From: JAAFGT01 sp041485165
Lineage (GTDB): Bacteria; Acidobacteriota; Terriglobia; Acidiferrales; UBA7541
Assembly (NCBI GenBank): GCA_041485165.1
Contig: JBGPJC010000071.1
Span: 1-21,231 of the forward strand
Direction of reading: 5' to 3'
DNA: 21,231 nt
Shown here: piece after piece, positions 13,518-21,231 of the stretch
How the letters are laid out: the number at the start of each line of letters is the position of its first letter
Position numbering within the stretch: the stretch's first letter is position 1
Made by a program: the position numbers and the translations under genes
Notes under the pieces: model-generated
The model's database searches: none
Seen by the model: the letters and a program-made list of their open reading frames with translations, nothing else
What the model was told of the DNA's origin: nothing

Positions 13518-15491
13518 CTAGCTCTTGTCGAATTTGTCGCCCGTGTCGGCCTTGTCGGGAGCTTCCGGAGAGCCTGGGCTGGCCCCGGGTCCGGGCAGCG
13601 CCGCGCCGCCGCTATTGATAAGCACCATGGTGCCTTGGATGGCGATCAATGCGGGAAGGAGGGTGATAAAGCTGCTGCCCGCCTTCAATGTAATCCCCGC
13701 GGGTGCCTCGATGACGCAATTGGCTCCGGCCTTGAGGTGGATGATCGCACCGGCATCGAGGGCATAATTGGCTTGCACCTTCTCCTCGTGATTTATGCCT
13801 ACCTTCACGTGAAGATTCATCCCCACCTTTTCGACATGATCCTTCCCTATTTCCTCATGGCGGTTGCCGCCCACCTTTTCTTTTTGATCTGCGTCAACAA
13901 TCAGGTGGCGATTCTTGCCGACATATTCGCGCGACTCCTTCTTGACCCGCTGGTCCATGTCGCGTTCGGCATGGAGGAAGATCTGTTCCTTGCTTATATT
14001 GTCCTCGAAGCGGAGTTCGTTGTAATTGCTTGCGCCGCCCTTTTTCGAACTGCGCGATTTGAATGTGCTGACTGTCTGATGGTCGGGCAACTTGTAGGGC
14101 GGCATCTGGTCGGCGTTGTAGACGCGGCCAGTGATAATCGGCCGGTCGGGGTCGCCTTCGAGGAACTCGACGATGACTTCCTGTCCGATGCGCGGATTCC
14201 AGATGGAGCCCCAATCCTTCCCTGCCCACGGCTGGGAGACGCGGATCCAACAGGAGCTCTTGTCGTCTTTTTTGCCGACGCGATCCCAGAAGAACTGCAC
14301 CTTCACTCGGCCGTACTTATCGGTGTAGATCTCCTCGCCGCTGGGTCCCACGACGACGGCCACCTGGGGTCCCTGGACAAAGGGCCGTGGCGTAAGCCGT
14401 GGAGGCCGGAAGGGCACGGAGGTGGGGATGCAAACGAAGGTGTTCGAGTAGCTCTCGTCGGCGCCAGCAGCCGCACCGGTGCGGTAAGACTCACCCACCG
14501 AGGCGGAGTGATGGACTTCGGTGAGTACGTAAGTCTGATTCAGGTCTTTGCGGCGATGTTTGTCGAGTTTGAATTTGTAACCGGAGACGAAGGGCATGCA
14601 ATTGCTCCGGCCCTGCGCGACGAGATGCGGAGTTTCCTGCTCTTCCATGCGCGTCTTGACCAGCGGATTCCCGTCGCCAGTTTTCAGATAATCCCCTGGA
14701 AAGTCATAAATCTCCAGGGGCTTGCTGGGATTTAACGCCACGATGGTATCCACATTCACTTTCAAATCGGTGGACGGAGTTTCGAAATTGTAATCGGTGA
14801 GCGCGTACTTGCCGGGACGCACGTCCTGGGCCATATGAAATTTCATGACGACATTGTCGCGCTCGTTTTGGACGTTGCTATAGTCGTAGTCAAATTCATT
14901 CTGGGCGGGCGTGTCCTGGTGAGCGCCGGCGGCATCGGCCAGAACCAGGGTGTGTTTCTCCTTGGTATGCTCGAAGAAATAAAAGATCCCGAAGTGTTCC
15001 AGAAGGCGGGAGACGAAGTTGAAGTCCGTTTCGCGGTACTGCACGCAGTACTCGAGTTCCGGGTAGCTCTTGTTCAGCTTCCAGTTGTGATTTGAAAATC
15101 CACGCCTTGCAAACACGTCCTTGATGATATCTTGCACGTTTTTCTGCTGATAAATACGGCAATCGGCGTAGCGGCTGAGGAACCACAGCCACGGGACCAC
15201 TTCCGCCTCATAGTGGGTGACACCCTCTTCGGTTTCGCCCTGCACGAAGCGGCTGACATGCCCGCTGATGTAACGATGACTCCTTCCGTCGCGGGTGCGA
15301 ATGGAGATGGTCACCTTCTGGCCGAGGATCTGGTTGTAGGCGATGGAATTCTTCGTGGAGAGCATCTCCAGATTGAAGCGAAAGAGCTGGGAGATGCCCT
15401 CAGTCCCGTTGAGGGTCTCCAGGAGCAGGACGTCCTTTCCCAGAGGGGTTTCCAGCTCTAAGATTCTGTCCTTTTGTGTAAAGTCGCTCAC
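13518..15491 (-). CDS. vgrG: VgrG spike protein of the type VI secretion system
   Basis: 657 residues, the length of a VgrG without a C-terminal toxin. The gp27-like part (about 1-370) has GTEGISQLFRFNLEML, the YCVQYRETDFNFVSRLLEHF signature and a FFEH strand. The gp5-like OB fold (about 380-460) has TDKYGRVKVQFFWDR, WAGKDWGSIWNPRIGQEVIV and GDPDRPIITGRVYNA. Residues about 515-580 are the repeating needle helix (EKVGGNRHEEIGKDHVEKVG), then a DUF2345-like beta strand region. The last 33 residues form a Gly/Pro then acidic tail that may dock a partner. Three VgrG chains form the puncturing spike on the Hcp tube. Start is GTG 15491 after AGGTGAG. An ATG two bases upstream is out of frame and runs into TGA. 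In the 67-bp gap from tssH there is a small GC-rich hairpin (15522-15538). Confidence 0.97.
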   Translation of the reverse strand: MSDFTQKDRILELETPLGKDVLLLETLNGTEGISQLFRFNLEMLSTKNSIAYNQILGQKVTISIRTRDGRSHRYISGHVSRFVQGETEEGVTHYEAEVVPWLWFLSRYADCRIYQQKNVQDIIKDVFARRGFSNHNWKLNKSYPELEYCVQYRETDFNFVSRLLEHFGIFYFFEHTKEKHTLVLADAAGAHQDTPAQNEFDYDYSNVQNERDNVVMKFHMAQDVRPGKYALTDYNFETPSTDLKVNVDTIVALNPSKPLEIYDFPGDYLKTGDGNPLVKTRMEEQETPHLVAQGRSNCMPFVSGYKFKLDKHRRKDLNQTYVLTEVHHSASVGESYRTGAAAGADESYSNTFVCIPTSVPFRPPRLTPRPFVQGPQVAVVVGPSGEEIYTDKYGRVKVQFFWDRVGKKDDKSSCWIRVSQPWAGKDWGSIWNPRIGQEVIVEFLEGDPDRPIITGRVYNADQMPPYKLPDHQTVSTFKSRSSKKGGASNYNELRFEDNISKEQIFLHAERDMDQRVKKESREYVGKNRHLIVDADQKEKVGGNRHEEIGKDHVEKVGMNLHVKVGINHEEKVQANYALDAGAIIHLKAGANCVIEAPAGITLKAGSSFITLLPALIAIQGTMVLINSGGAALPGPGASPGSPEAPDKADTGDKFDKS

Positions 15492-15558
15492 ATCTCACCT
15501 GCCTCTTCCCGCGCCGGGACACGGGTGCTCGCCACCCGCCTGATGCAGCCGCATGACA

Positions 15559-18381
15559 TCAGGCGTAGACGAACTGGCCGTCCTGGCCCACGCCGACGCG
15601 CACCGATTCCGGTTTGCGCCCTTCGGCGAGATGGTTGAGGATGCGGCGGGCGACATCCGGCAGCAAAGTATTGGTCAGAATGTTGTCCACGTTCCGCGCG
15701 CCGCTCTCCACCTCGGTGCAGCGCTTGGCGACCTCGGCAACCAGATCGTCCTCGTAGAGGAGATCGATCTTGTGGCTTTCCTGCAAGCGGCGGCGGATCT
15801 TGGCGAGCTTGAGGACGACGATCTTCCTGAGCGTCTCGTCCCGCACCGGATAGAAGGGGATGATCACCATGCGGCCCAGGAATGCGGGTTTGAAGATCTT
15901 GTTCAGGTCTGGACGCATGGCCTTCACCAGGCCTTCGGCGGTGGGCGCGGTAGCCGGGTCGGCGGTGAGCTTCATCATCATGTCCGTGCAGGCGTTGGTG
16001 GTCAGGATGATGATGGTGTTCTTGAAATCAATCTCGCGGCCCTCGCCGTCTTCCATCTTCCCCTTGTCGAACACCTGGTAGAAGAGCTCGAGCACATCGG
16101 GGTGGGCCTTTTCCACCTCATCGAGCAGGACCACCGCGTAGGGACGCCGCCGCACAGCTTCGGTCAGCACGCCGCCCTCTCCATATCCCACGTAGCCTGG
16201 GGGCGAGCCCTTCAGCGTGGAGACGGTATGCGGCTCCTGGAACTCCGACATATTGATGGTGATCAGGTTGCGCTCACCGCCGTAGAGAAGGTCAGAGAGG
16301 GTCAGGGCCGTCTCCGTCTTGCCGACCCCGCTAGGGCCGATCAGCATGAAGACACCGATGGGTTTGCCGGGATCGTCCAGGCCGGCTTTGGCGGTGGAGA
16401 TGCGCTGGCTGATGGCCTCGAGGGCGTGCTGCTGGCCGATGACCCGGGTGCCAAGCACCTGAGGCAACTCCAGGATGGTCTGGATTTCGTCCTTGACCAT
16501 CTTGCCGACGGGGATCCCTGTCCACCCAGAGAGCACTTCGCCGACGATTTGCGCGTCCACGGTAACGCCGATCAGCGGGTTCTCGCCCTGGAGCGCTGCC
16601 AGTTCGGCGGTTAGTTTGACGAGTTCGGCGCGCAACTCTGCCGGAGGAGCGGAAGGCGTCGCGGCTGGCGCGGTTTGCGCCGCGGCAACCGGAGCCGGAG
16701 CTGCCGCCGTGGCCGCAGGAGCCTCGCCGGCTGCTGGAGTGAGTACGGTCCCTGTGCGGCTTTGTCCCGCGGCGGCAGGAGGAGAGACTTCCGTTGCCGG
16801 CGGCGCGAGCACAGTGTCGGTCCGGCCTGGTGCGGCGGAAGCGGCAGCAGCAGCCGGGGTAGCGGATACTTCCTCGAGCTGGCCCCGAATCTCGCGGATA
16901 CGGGTGACCAATCCGCTTTCCTTCTCCCAGCGTACGCGCAGCCCCGCCAATTTGGTTTCCGCGGCAGCTCTCTGCTTGGCGATGGTTTGCAAGCGCTCGA
17001 CGTGGTCGGCACCGACATTGGATTCGCGCTCGAGCACGCGCTGCTGCACGGTCAGGTCGTCAATCCACCGCATGGCGTCTTCGATCGCTGCGGGGGTTGT
17101 ATTCTGGCCCAGCGCGAGCCGCGCGCAGGCGGTATCGAGAATGCTCACGGCCTTGTCGGGAAGCTGCCTTCCAGCCAGGTAACGATTGGAGAGCTTGACC
17201 CCGGCGGCGACCGCTTCGTCCAGGATGCGCACCTTGTGGTGTTTTTCCAGCGCCGGGACGATGCCGCGCATCATCACCATGCACTGTGCTTCGTCCGGCT
17301 CCTCTACCTTGACCACCTGAAAGCGCCGCGCCAGTGCCGCGTCCTTCTCGAAGTATTTCTTGTATTCGGACCACGTGGTGGCGGCGATGGTGCGCAGCTC
17401 GCCGCGCGCCAGGGCGGGTTTGAGCAAGTTGGCGGCGTCGCCCTGCCCGGCCGAACCTCCGGCGCCGATCATGGTATGGGCCTCGTCAATGAACAGGATG
17501 ATGGGTGTGGGCGATGACTTCACTTCTTCGATCAAGCCCTTGAGGCGGTTCTCAAACTCGCCCTTGACGCCGGCCCCGGCCTGCAGCAATGCCAAGTCCA
17601 GCGTGCGCAGGGTGACATTGCGGAGCGGCGGAGGCACGTCGCCGGCAGCCACGCGCATCGCGAAGCCTTCGACTACCGCGGTCTTTCCAACGCCGGCCTC
17701 GCCGGTGAGGATGGGATTGTTCTGGCGCCGCCGGGTGAGGATGTCGATCATCTGCCGGATCTCGGTGTCACGGCCCAGGACGATGTCAATCTTCCCGCGC
17801 TTGGCGTTTTCGGTCAGGTTGATGGTGAATTGGTCGAGGTTGGGAGTTTTCCCGCCGGCCACCGGGGAGCCGAATCCAGCCATCGGCCCGACGGCAGTGG
17901 AAACGTCCTCGGGGGAGCCGGCCACAATCGAAGTGAAGTCGTTGCGCAGGGCGGCGAGATCAATCCTCTGCAGCTCGCGGCTGATCTCCCGCGTCAGACG
18001 CGCCAGGTCCGGTTCAGAGAGCAGCGCCAGGATGGTCGAGCCGGAGCGGATCTCATAGGAGTTGTAATTGATCGAGCCGATGGCCCAGGCCTCGCTGAAC
18101 ATCTTCACCAACGTGGGGCTGAAGGCCGGCGTGCGCGCGTTGCCGGTCTTCAGCTTGTCGATGCTGCGCATCAGCTCGCTGGTCAGCCGCGATTTGTCCA
18201 CGCCGAAACGCAAGGCGATGCGCACGAAATCGCCGTCGGTGGCATCGAGGAGTTTGACCAGGTAATGCTCCACCTCGATGTCGTAATGGGTGCGCGAGAC
18301 GCACAGGCCCGCGCCGGACTCCAGCGCGTTGCGCACGGTCGCATTCAGCTTGCTGAGCAGTCCTTTCAGATCCACGCTCAT
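15559..18381 (-). CDS. tssH: T6SS sheath-disassembly AAA+ ATPase ClpV (TssH)
   Basis: 940 residues, longer than the usual 860-900. The N-terminal double-repeat domain (about 1-150) binds sheath helices. The first AAA+ module has Walker A GEAGVGKT (227-234) and Walker B ILFIDE (295-300). A coiled-coil middle domain follows (about 440-640). The second AAA+ module has Walker A GPSGVGKT (682-689), then a VVLLDEVEKAHPDVLELFYQ Walker B segment. ClpV hexamers pull contracted TssB/TssC sheath apart after firing so that it can be rebuilt, in the cytoplasm. The middle domain is split by an Ala/Pro-rich insert (about 508-580), which accounts for the extra length. ATG 18381 gives the conserved start of the N-domain; the ribosome site is weak (GGCGGG). 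It follows tssG by 15 bp. Confidence 0.97.
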   Translation of the reverse strand: MSVDLKGLLSKLNATVRNALESGAGLCVSRTHYDIEVEHYLVKLLDATDGDFVRIALRFGVDKSRLTSELMRSIDKLKTGNARTPAFSPTLVKMFSEAWAIGSINYNSYEIRSGSTILALLSEPDLARLTREISRELQRIDLAALRNDFTSIVAGSPEDVSTAVGPMAGFGSPVAGGKTPNLDQFTINLTENAKRGKIDIVLGRDTEIRQMIDILTRRRQNNPILTGEAGVGKTAVVEGFAMRVAAGDVPPPLRNVTLRTLDLALLQAGAGVKGEFENRLKGLIEEVKSSPTPIILFIDEAHTMIGAGGSAGQGDAANLLKPALARGELRTIAATTWSEYKKYFEKDAALARRFQVVKVEEPDEAQCMVMMRGIVPALEKHHKVRILDEAVAAGVKLSNRYLAGRQLPDKAVSILDTACARLALGQNTTPAAIEDAMRWIDDLTVQQRVLERESNVGADHVERLQTIAKQRAAAETKLAGLRVRWEKESGLVTRIREIRGQLEEVSATPAAAAASAAPGRTDTVLAPPATEVSPPAAAGQSRTGTVLTPAAGEAPAATAAAPAPVAAAQTAPAATPSAPPAELRAELVKLTAELAALQGENPLIGVTVDAQIVGEVLSGWTGIPVGKMVKDEIQTILELPQVLGTRVIGQQHALEAISQRISTAKAGLDDPGKPIGVFMLIGPSGVGKTETALTLSDLLYGGERNLITINMSEFQEPHTVSTLKGSPPGYVGYGEGGVLTEAVRRRPYAVVLLDEVEKAHPDVLELFYQVFDKGKMEDGEGREIDFKNTIIILTTNACTDMMMKLTADPATAPTAEGLVKAMRPDLNKIFKPAFLGRMVIIPFYPVRDETLRKIVVLKLAKIRRRLQESHKIDLLYEDDLVAEVAKRCTEVESGARNVDNILTNTLLPDVARRILNHLAEGRKPESVRVGVGQDGQFVYA
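16642..16860 (-). other. Ala/Pro-rich insert in the ClpV middle domain with a duplicated RTxTVL motif
   Basis: Residues about 508-580 of ClpV are low-complexity Ala/Pro and interrupt the coiled-coil middle domain. Inside are two copies of one motif: GRTDTVLAPP (RTDTVL at 16807-16824) and SRTGTVLTPA (RTGTVL at 16741-16758), 22 residues apart. The rest of the insert is mostly Ala, Pro, Ser, Thr and Gly. The conserved threonines stand out in this background and could be modified or bound. Confidence 0.75.
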
Positions 18382-18396
18382 GACGTTACCCGCCTT

Positions 18397-19431
18397 TCAC
18401 AAAGGAAGTATGGTGTCATCCAGGTCCGCCTTGAGAGGACCGGACTTGATCCAGGTTATCCAGCCGAGCTCCGCGGGCGGCCCTTCTTCGGCCCCCAGCG
18501 CACACGCCGGGACATCTTCCCGGCGCAGCACGAGCTGCACTTCGAAATCAATCTGATCATTGACCATGAACCGCGCCAGAGTGCGCAGCGGAATGTATGC
18601 GGTGCCGCTGGGCAGGAAGTCGCGGTAGCGCTCCAGGCCCAGAGGTCCGACGCGCAGCCGGGCCCGGGACTGCTGGTTCCACACTTCATCGCCGACTACC
18701 GCGCCAAAGCCGAGCTGCTCGGAAGCCGTATCGGCATCCTCGAACTGGCACTGCGTGGGAATGTCGAGCTGGTACCAGGCGCCGGTAAACTGTACCACTT
18801 CCACGGGGACGTCAAAGTAATCGCTCAAAACCTGGCAAAGGGCGGTGGCGGAAACCGGGCGCTGCGAGAGCAGGCCGGAGTAGTACAGCATGGCGTCATC
18901 GCGCACCGTTTGCCGGTCGGGGAGGCCGGGGGTGCCCAGACCGATGAGGGAGAGCAGCGCCTGTGTGGCCCGGTCGCGCTCACCGCGCTCGTAGGCCACC
19001 AGGGCGCGGTACTTCTCCCAGGCCGCATAAAACATGGAGATGAGGCGGTGATTGAATAAGTCGAAAAACTCGCGGGCACTGTGATCGCGGGCCTTGATGC
19101 GGTCGATGAGGAGCTGGGTGTAATAGAGCGGCAGGACACCCAGCGGTCCGGTGATGCCCATCAGGTTTACGGTCATGCGCGGCGGACGCCCTGATTCGGA
19201 CTCCAGCGCGTGCACTTCGCTGGGCGGGAAGGAAAGAGTATTGTGGGAGGCGAAGCGCACCGGTTCCTGTGAGGGACGCGCAAAACGGCCTACGGGCTCG
19301 CTGTTGGGAGCCAGCAGGTGCAGCAGGCGAACCGCCTGGAAAAAATGGAAACAGTACGGCTCATCGTACAGCCGCTGTTCGACGCTGGCGCGGTCTAGAT
19401 CAGAATTGCTTGTCCGGCTCGTGGGGCCCAC
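18397..19431 (-). CDS. tssG: T6SS baseplate protein TssG
   Basis: 344 residues, typical for TssG (ImpH/VasB family). Family features: the N-terminal YCFHFFQAVRLLHLLAP helix, VRFASHNTLSFPPSEVHAL, VNLMGITGPLGVLPLYYTQL, FFDLFNHRLISMFYAAWEKY, then the ALCQVLSDYFDVPVEVVQF region and a C-terminal FLPSGTAYIPL. TssG with two TssF copies and TssE forms the wedge of the T6SS baseplate around the VgrG spike. Start GTG 19431 lies inside the 3' end of tssF, a 37-bp overlap that implies translational coupling. AGGGG stands about 11 nt upstream. It follows the usual tssF-tssG order. Nothing appears broken in this gene. Confidence 0.95.
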   Translation of the reverse strand: MGPTSRTSNSDLDRASVEQRLYDEPYCFHFFQAVRLLHLLAPNSEPVGRFARPSQEPVRFASHNTLSFPPSEVHALESESGRPPRMTVNLMGITGPLGVLPLYYTQLLIDRIKARDHSAREFFDLFNHRLISMFYAAWEKYRALVAYERGERDRATQALLSLIGLGTPGLPDRQTVRDDAMLYYSGLLSQRPVSATALCQVLSDYFDVPVEVVQFTGAWYQLDIPTQCQFEDADTASEQLGFGAVVGDEVWNQQSRARLRVGPLGLERYRDFLPSGTAYIPLRTLARFMVNDQIDFEVQLVLRREDVPACALGAEEGPPAELGWITWIKSGPLKADLDDTILPL

Positions 19432-20969
19432 TCTCGCAATTTCCCCTTTCTCTGGGATGTGGTGACAACCAACTGGCTGAAGCTGTTCAGCGAGACATAC
19501 AGTCCCAAGAAATACTCCAGCACGCTGGCAAACAGATACACACCGGCTCCGACAAACTGCTGTTCGTCCAGCTCGATCTCGACGCGCGTGCCGCGGGCGA
19601 ACTCGATGCCGTGGTCGGAGAACACACGGGCAAAATGGCGGCGGCTTTGGATGGAAGTCAAGCCATTGATCTGCCGGGCCAGCTCGATGGATTCGGAAAA
19701 GTTATAGAGACGCAGGACTTCCTGCAGCGCTTCCTTGCCTTCCTCGACCAGCGAGAGATAGTTCAGCGTCAGGTGGGAGATCAGACGCCACAGCGCGCCG
19801 CGGCCGCCGGGGGGGCGTAGTGTGGGCGTCGGCTTGCGCAGAACGACGATTTTTTTGATCAGCGCGAAGCCCTCCAGCTCAAAGTCGCCGGCCTCGGAGC
19901 CGAAAGGCAAGCGCGACGGCAGATCGCGGTTGCAACACACAATGCGCACCGTAGCCGTCTCAACCTCCGGCACAGCGGGGCGCCCGCTTACATCCACCAG
20001 GGAGAGAAACATGTTGGTGCCCAGGTCGTCCTTGGCCGCGGAAGGACGCCGCGAAACGGTCCAAAAGGCTGCTTTCTTGTCCCGCGAGGCGGAATGGCGA
20101 TAGCTGTAGAACGGCTCGTAGTGAATCTCTTCGCGCGTCGAAGGGTTGGAACTGACCACTTGTTCCACGGAAAAAATCTCCAGTGAGTTGCGCCGGCGAG
20201 CGTCGGGGACAATCGGGTAATCGAAGTGTGTCTGGTCCACCAGTATGGGCTCGGCAGTCATGGGGAACAAATTGATGATCGGCGTGCAACCCAGGCGCAG
20301 CGTCTTGGCGGAGACGCCGGCCTCCAGCGTCTGGTGGCGGTCGCCGCGCTCGAACGGAGAGATCAGGAAAACGAATTCGGCCTGGTCCTTGAAGCCAGCG
20401 GCAGCCAGTTGCGCCAGCCCTTTGAGCTCGATGAAGAAGAACTTGTGGGGGAAGGAAAAATATTCCTGCAGCAGGCGGTAGCCCACGAAGGAACGCCGCG
20501 GATACGGGAGCATGGACTCATCTTCGGTGAAGCCGACCGGGCGCAGCGAGTCAGCGGGCATGGTGATGGGCGGGCGGCGCGAATTCGGCGACGGGTCGCG
20601 CACCAGGATGCGGATGCAGTTGTTGCACAGCAGTTCGTAGAGCGCGTGGACAAAGGGCTCCTCGCCGTTGAGATAGAAGCGCAGCGAGTCAATGCCCAGG
20701 CCCCCAAAGGTGACGTCGGGAAAGCAGGCCAGGCGCATCTGCATGGCGGCGACGGCGTCGCTGGCCTTGACCGCGGGAACCAGGCGGTCGGGCGTCTTCC
20801 ACACCGCCTCGGAAACAGAGATTGGCCAGAGCGTGGTCTCGTAAGAGGTGCGGAAGATGCACTTGACCCCGTCCACCGGCTTCGAGTACAGCACGGAATT
20901 GCGCGGCACCTTTAGCCCGGTGGAGAGCTTGCCCTGCTGCGGGTCGAGGTTCAGCTCGACCACCGACAT
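19395..20969 (-). CDS. tssF: T6SS baseplate protein TssF, main open frame lacking the conserved N-terminus
   Basis: 524 residues from the first ATG after an in-frame stop. It matches TssF (ImpG/VasA) from about residue 90 on: LKVPRNSVLYSKP, CIFRTSYETTLWPISV, SLRFYLNGEEPFVHALYELL, the FFIELKGLAQL strand, the CTPIINLFPMTAEPILVDQT segment, RHSASRDKKAAFWTVSRRPS, DFELEGFALI and RLISHLTLNYLSL. TssF proteins are normally about 600 residues. The frame continues upstream for 55 sense codons of conserved TssF sequence to a TAG at 21135-21137, and again beyond it. ATG 20969 has only a distant GAGG, about 12 nt upstream, and would produce a protein without the N-terminal domain. The 3' end overlaps tssG. 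Whether a working TssF is made is doubtful. Confidence 0.88.
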   Translation of the reverse strand: MSVVELNLDPQQGKLSTGLKVPRNSVLYSKPVDGVKCIFRTSYETTLWPISVSEAVWKTPDRLVPAVKASDAVAAMQMRLACFPDVTFGGLGIDSLRFYLNGEEPFVHALYELLCNNCIRILVRDPSPNSRRPPITMPADSLRPVGFTEDESMLPYPRRSFVGYRLLQEYFSFPHKFFFIELKGLAQLAAAGFKDQAEFVFLISPFERGDRHQTLEAGVSAKTLRLGCTPIINLFPMTAEPILVDQTHFDYPIVPDARRRNSLEIFSVEQVVSSNPSTREEIHYEPFYSYRHSASRDKKAAFWTVSRRPSAAKDDLGTNMFLSLVDVSGRPAVPEVETATVRIVCCNRDLPSRLPFGSEAGDFELEGFALIKKIVVLRKPTPTLRPPGGRGALWRLISHLTLNYLSLVEEGKEALQEVLRLYNFSESIELARQINGLTSIQSRRHFARVFSDHGIEFARGTRVEIELDEQQFVGAGVYLFASVLEYFLGLYVSLNSFSQLVVTTSQRKGKLREWAPRAGQAILI

Positions 20970-21231
20970 CGAAGGGATGGGCCTCAGGAAATGCGGGTAG
21001 AGGACCCCGAGCAGGGATTCGGTGATTTCCGGGAAATCGTCGTCAATTTTCAGGTGGACGCGGGCGGTGAGAAAGGCGAAGGCCTCGATCAGGCGCTCGA
21101 CGTGCGGGTCGGCGCACTGATCGCTCTCCAGCAGCTAGCGCGAGGCAATCTTGGGGTAGCGCTCGGCGAACTCCGCGCCCATCTGGCGCACGAAGGTCAG
21201 CTCATTTTCGTAATAGCGTAGCAGGTCATCG
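20970..21231 (-). pseudogene. tssF: 5' part of tssF, interrupted by an in-frame TAG and cut by the window edge
   Basis: Reading in the same frame as the main tssF segment, 31 codons from the window edge give DDLLRYYENELTFVRQMGAE and FAERYPKIASR, the classic TssF N-terminus, normally beginning a few residues earlier. Then comes TAG (21137-21135), followed by LLESDQCADPHVERLIEAF, HLKIDDDFPEITESLL and YPHFLRPIPS, which leads straight into the ATG at 20969. The stop stands where I recall the family having Leu, so one T-to-A change (TTG to TAG) would explain it. No frameshift is needed. The start codon is outside the window. Confidence 0.85.

Noticed and set aside
15553..16614. 353-codon + strand frame opposite clpV
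   Set aside because: Antisense shadow of a clear ClpV gene, without motifs.

Overview
High-GC bacterial DNA, most likely from an Acidobacteriota-type genome. That assignment is an inference from three things: dense, GC-rich coding with many GTG/TTG starts; a giant secreted Asp-box/IPT-repeat protein with a C-terminal membrane hairpin followed by a Cys-Gly-rich segment; and the style of the type VI secretion (T6SS) proteins. No RNA gene, transposon or CRISPR array was seen.

Left part (1-2311, + strand): the 3' end of a secreted-type beta-sandwich/propeller protein is followed, with overlapping stop and start, by a short PLP-dependent threonine dehydratase/serine racemase-family enzyme that appears to use a CTG start. 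The small intergenic region after it holds two inverted repeats. It separates these genes from the convergent minus-strand block.

Middle part (2312-10728, - strand): a 1690-residue exported protein (signal peptide, Asp-box propeller, five IPT/TIG domains, membrane hairpin); a small FlgM-type anti-sigma factor; a FliA/WhiG-type sigma factor; and a response regulator plus degenerate histidine-kinase pair with its own sigma-70-like promoter. A sigma-28-like promoter lies between the sigma gene and flgM, so the anti-sigma gene looks controlled by the sigma factor it should bind.

Right part (10794-21231, - strand): a T6SS operon read from the right edge as tssF, tssG, tssH (clpV), vgrG, PAAR, then two paralogous genes each joining an N-terminal FHA domain to a C-terminal DcrB/DUF1795-like domain by a proline/alanine-rich linker. 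TssF and TssG are baseplate wedge parts, VgrG-PAAR is the puncturing tip, and ClpV recycles the contracted sheath. DUF1795 is the family of Eag chaperones that load PAAR effectors. FHA-DcrB fusions beside a PAAR gene therefore suggest phospho-threonine-controlled chaperones or adaptors. ClpV carries an unusual Ala/Pro linker with a duplicated RTxTVL motif that could be a partner site. The tssF reading frame is cut near its N-terminus by an in-frame TAG, so the system may be inactivated, the base may be an error, or TssF may be made in a non-standard way. Other core genes (tssB, C, E, K, J, L, M) are not in the window.
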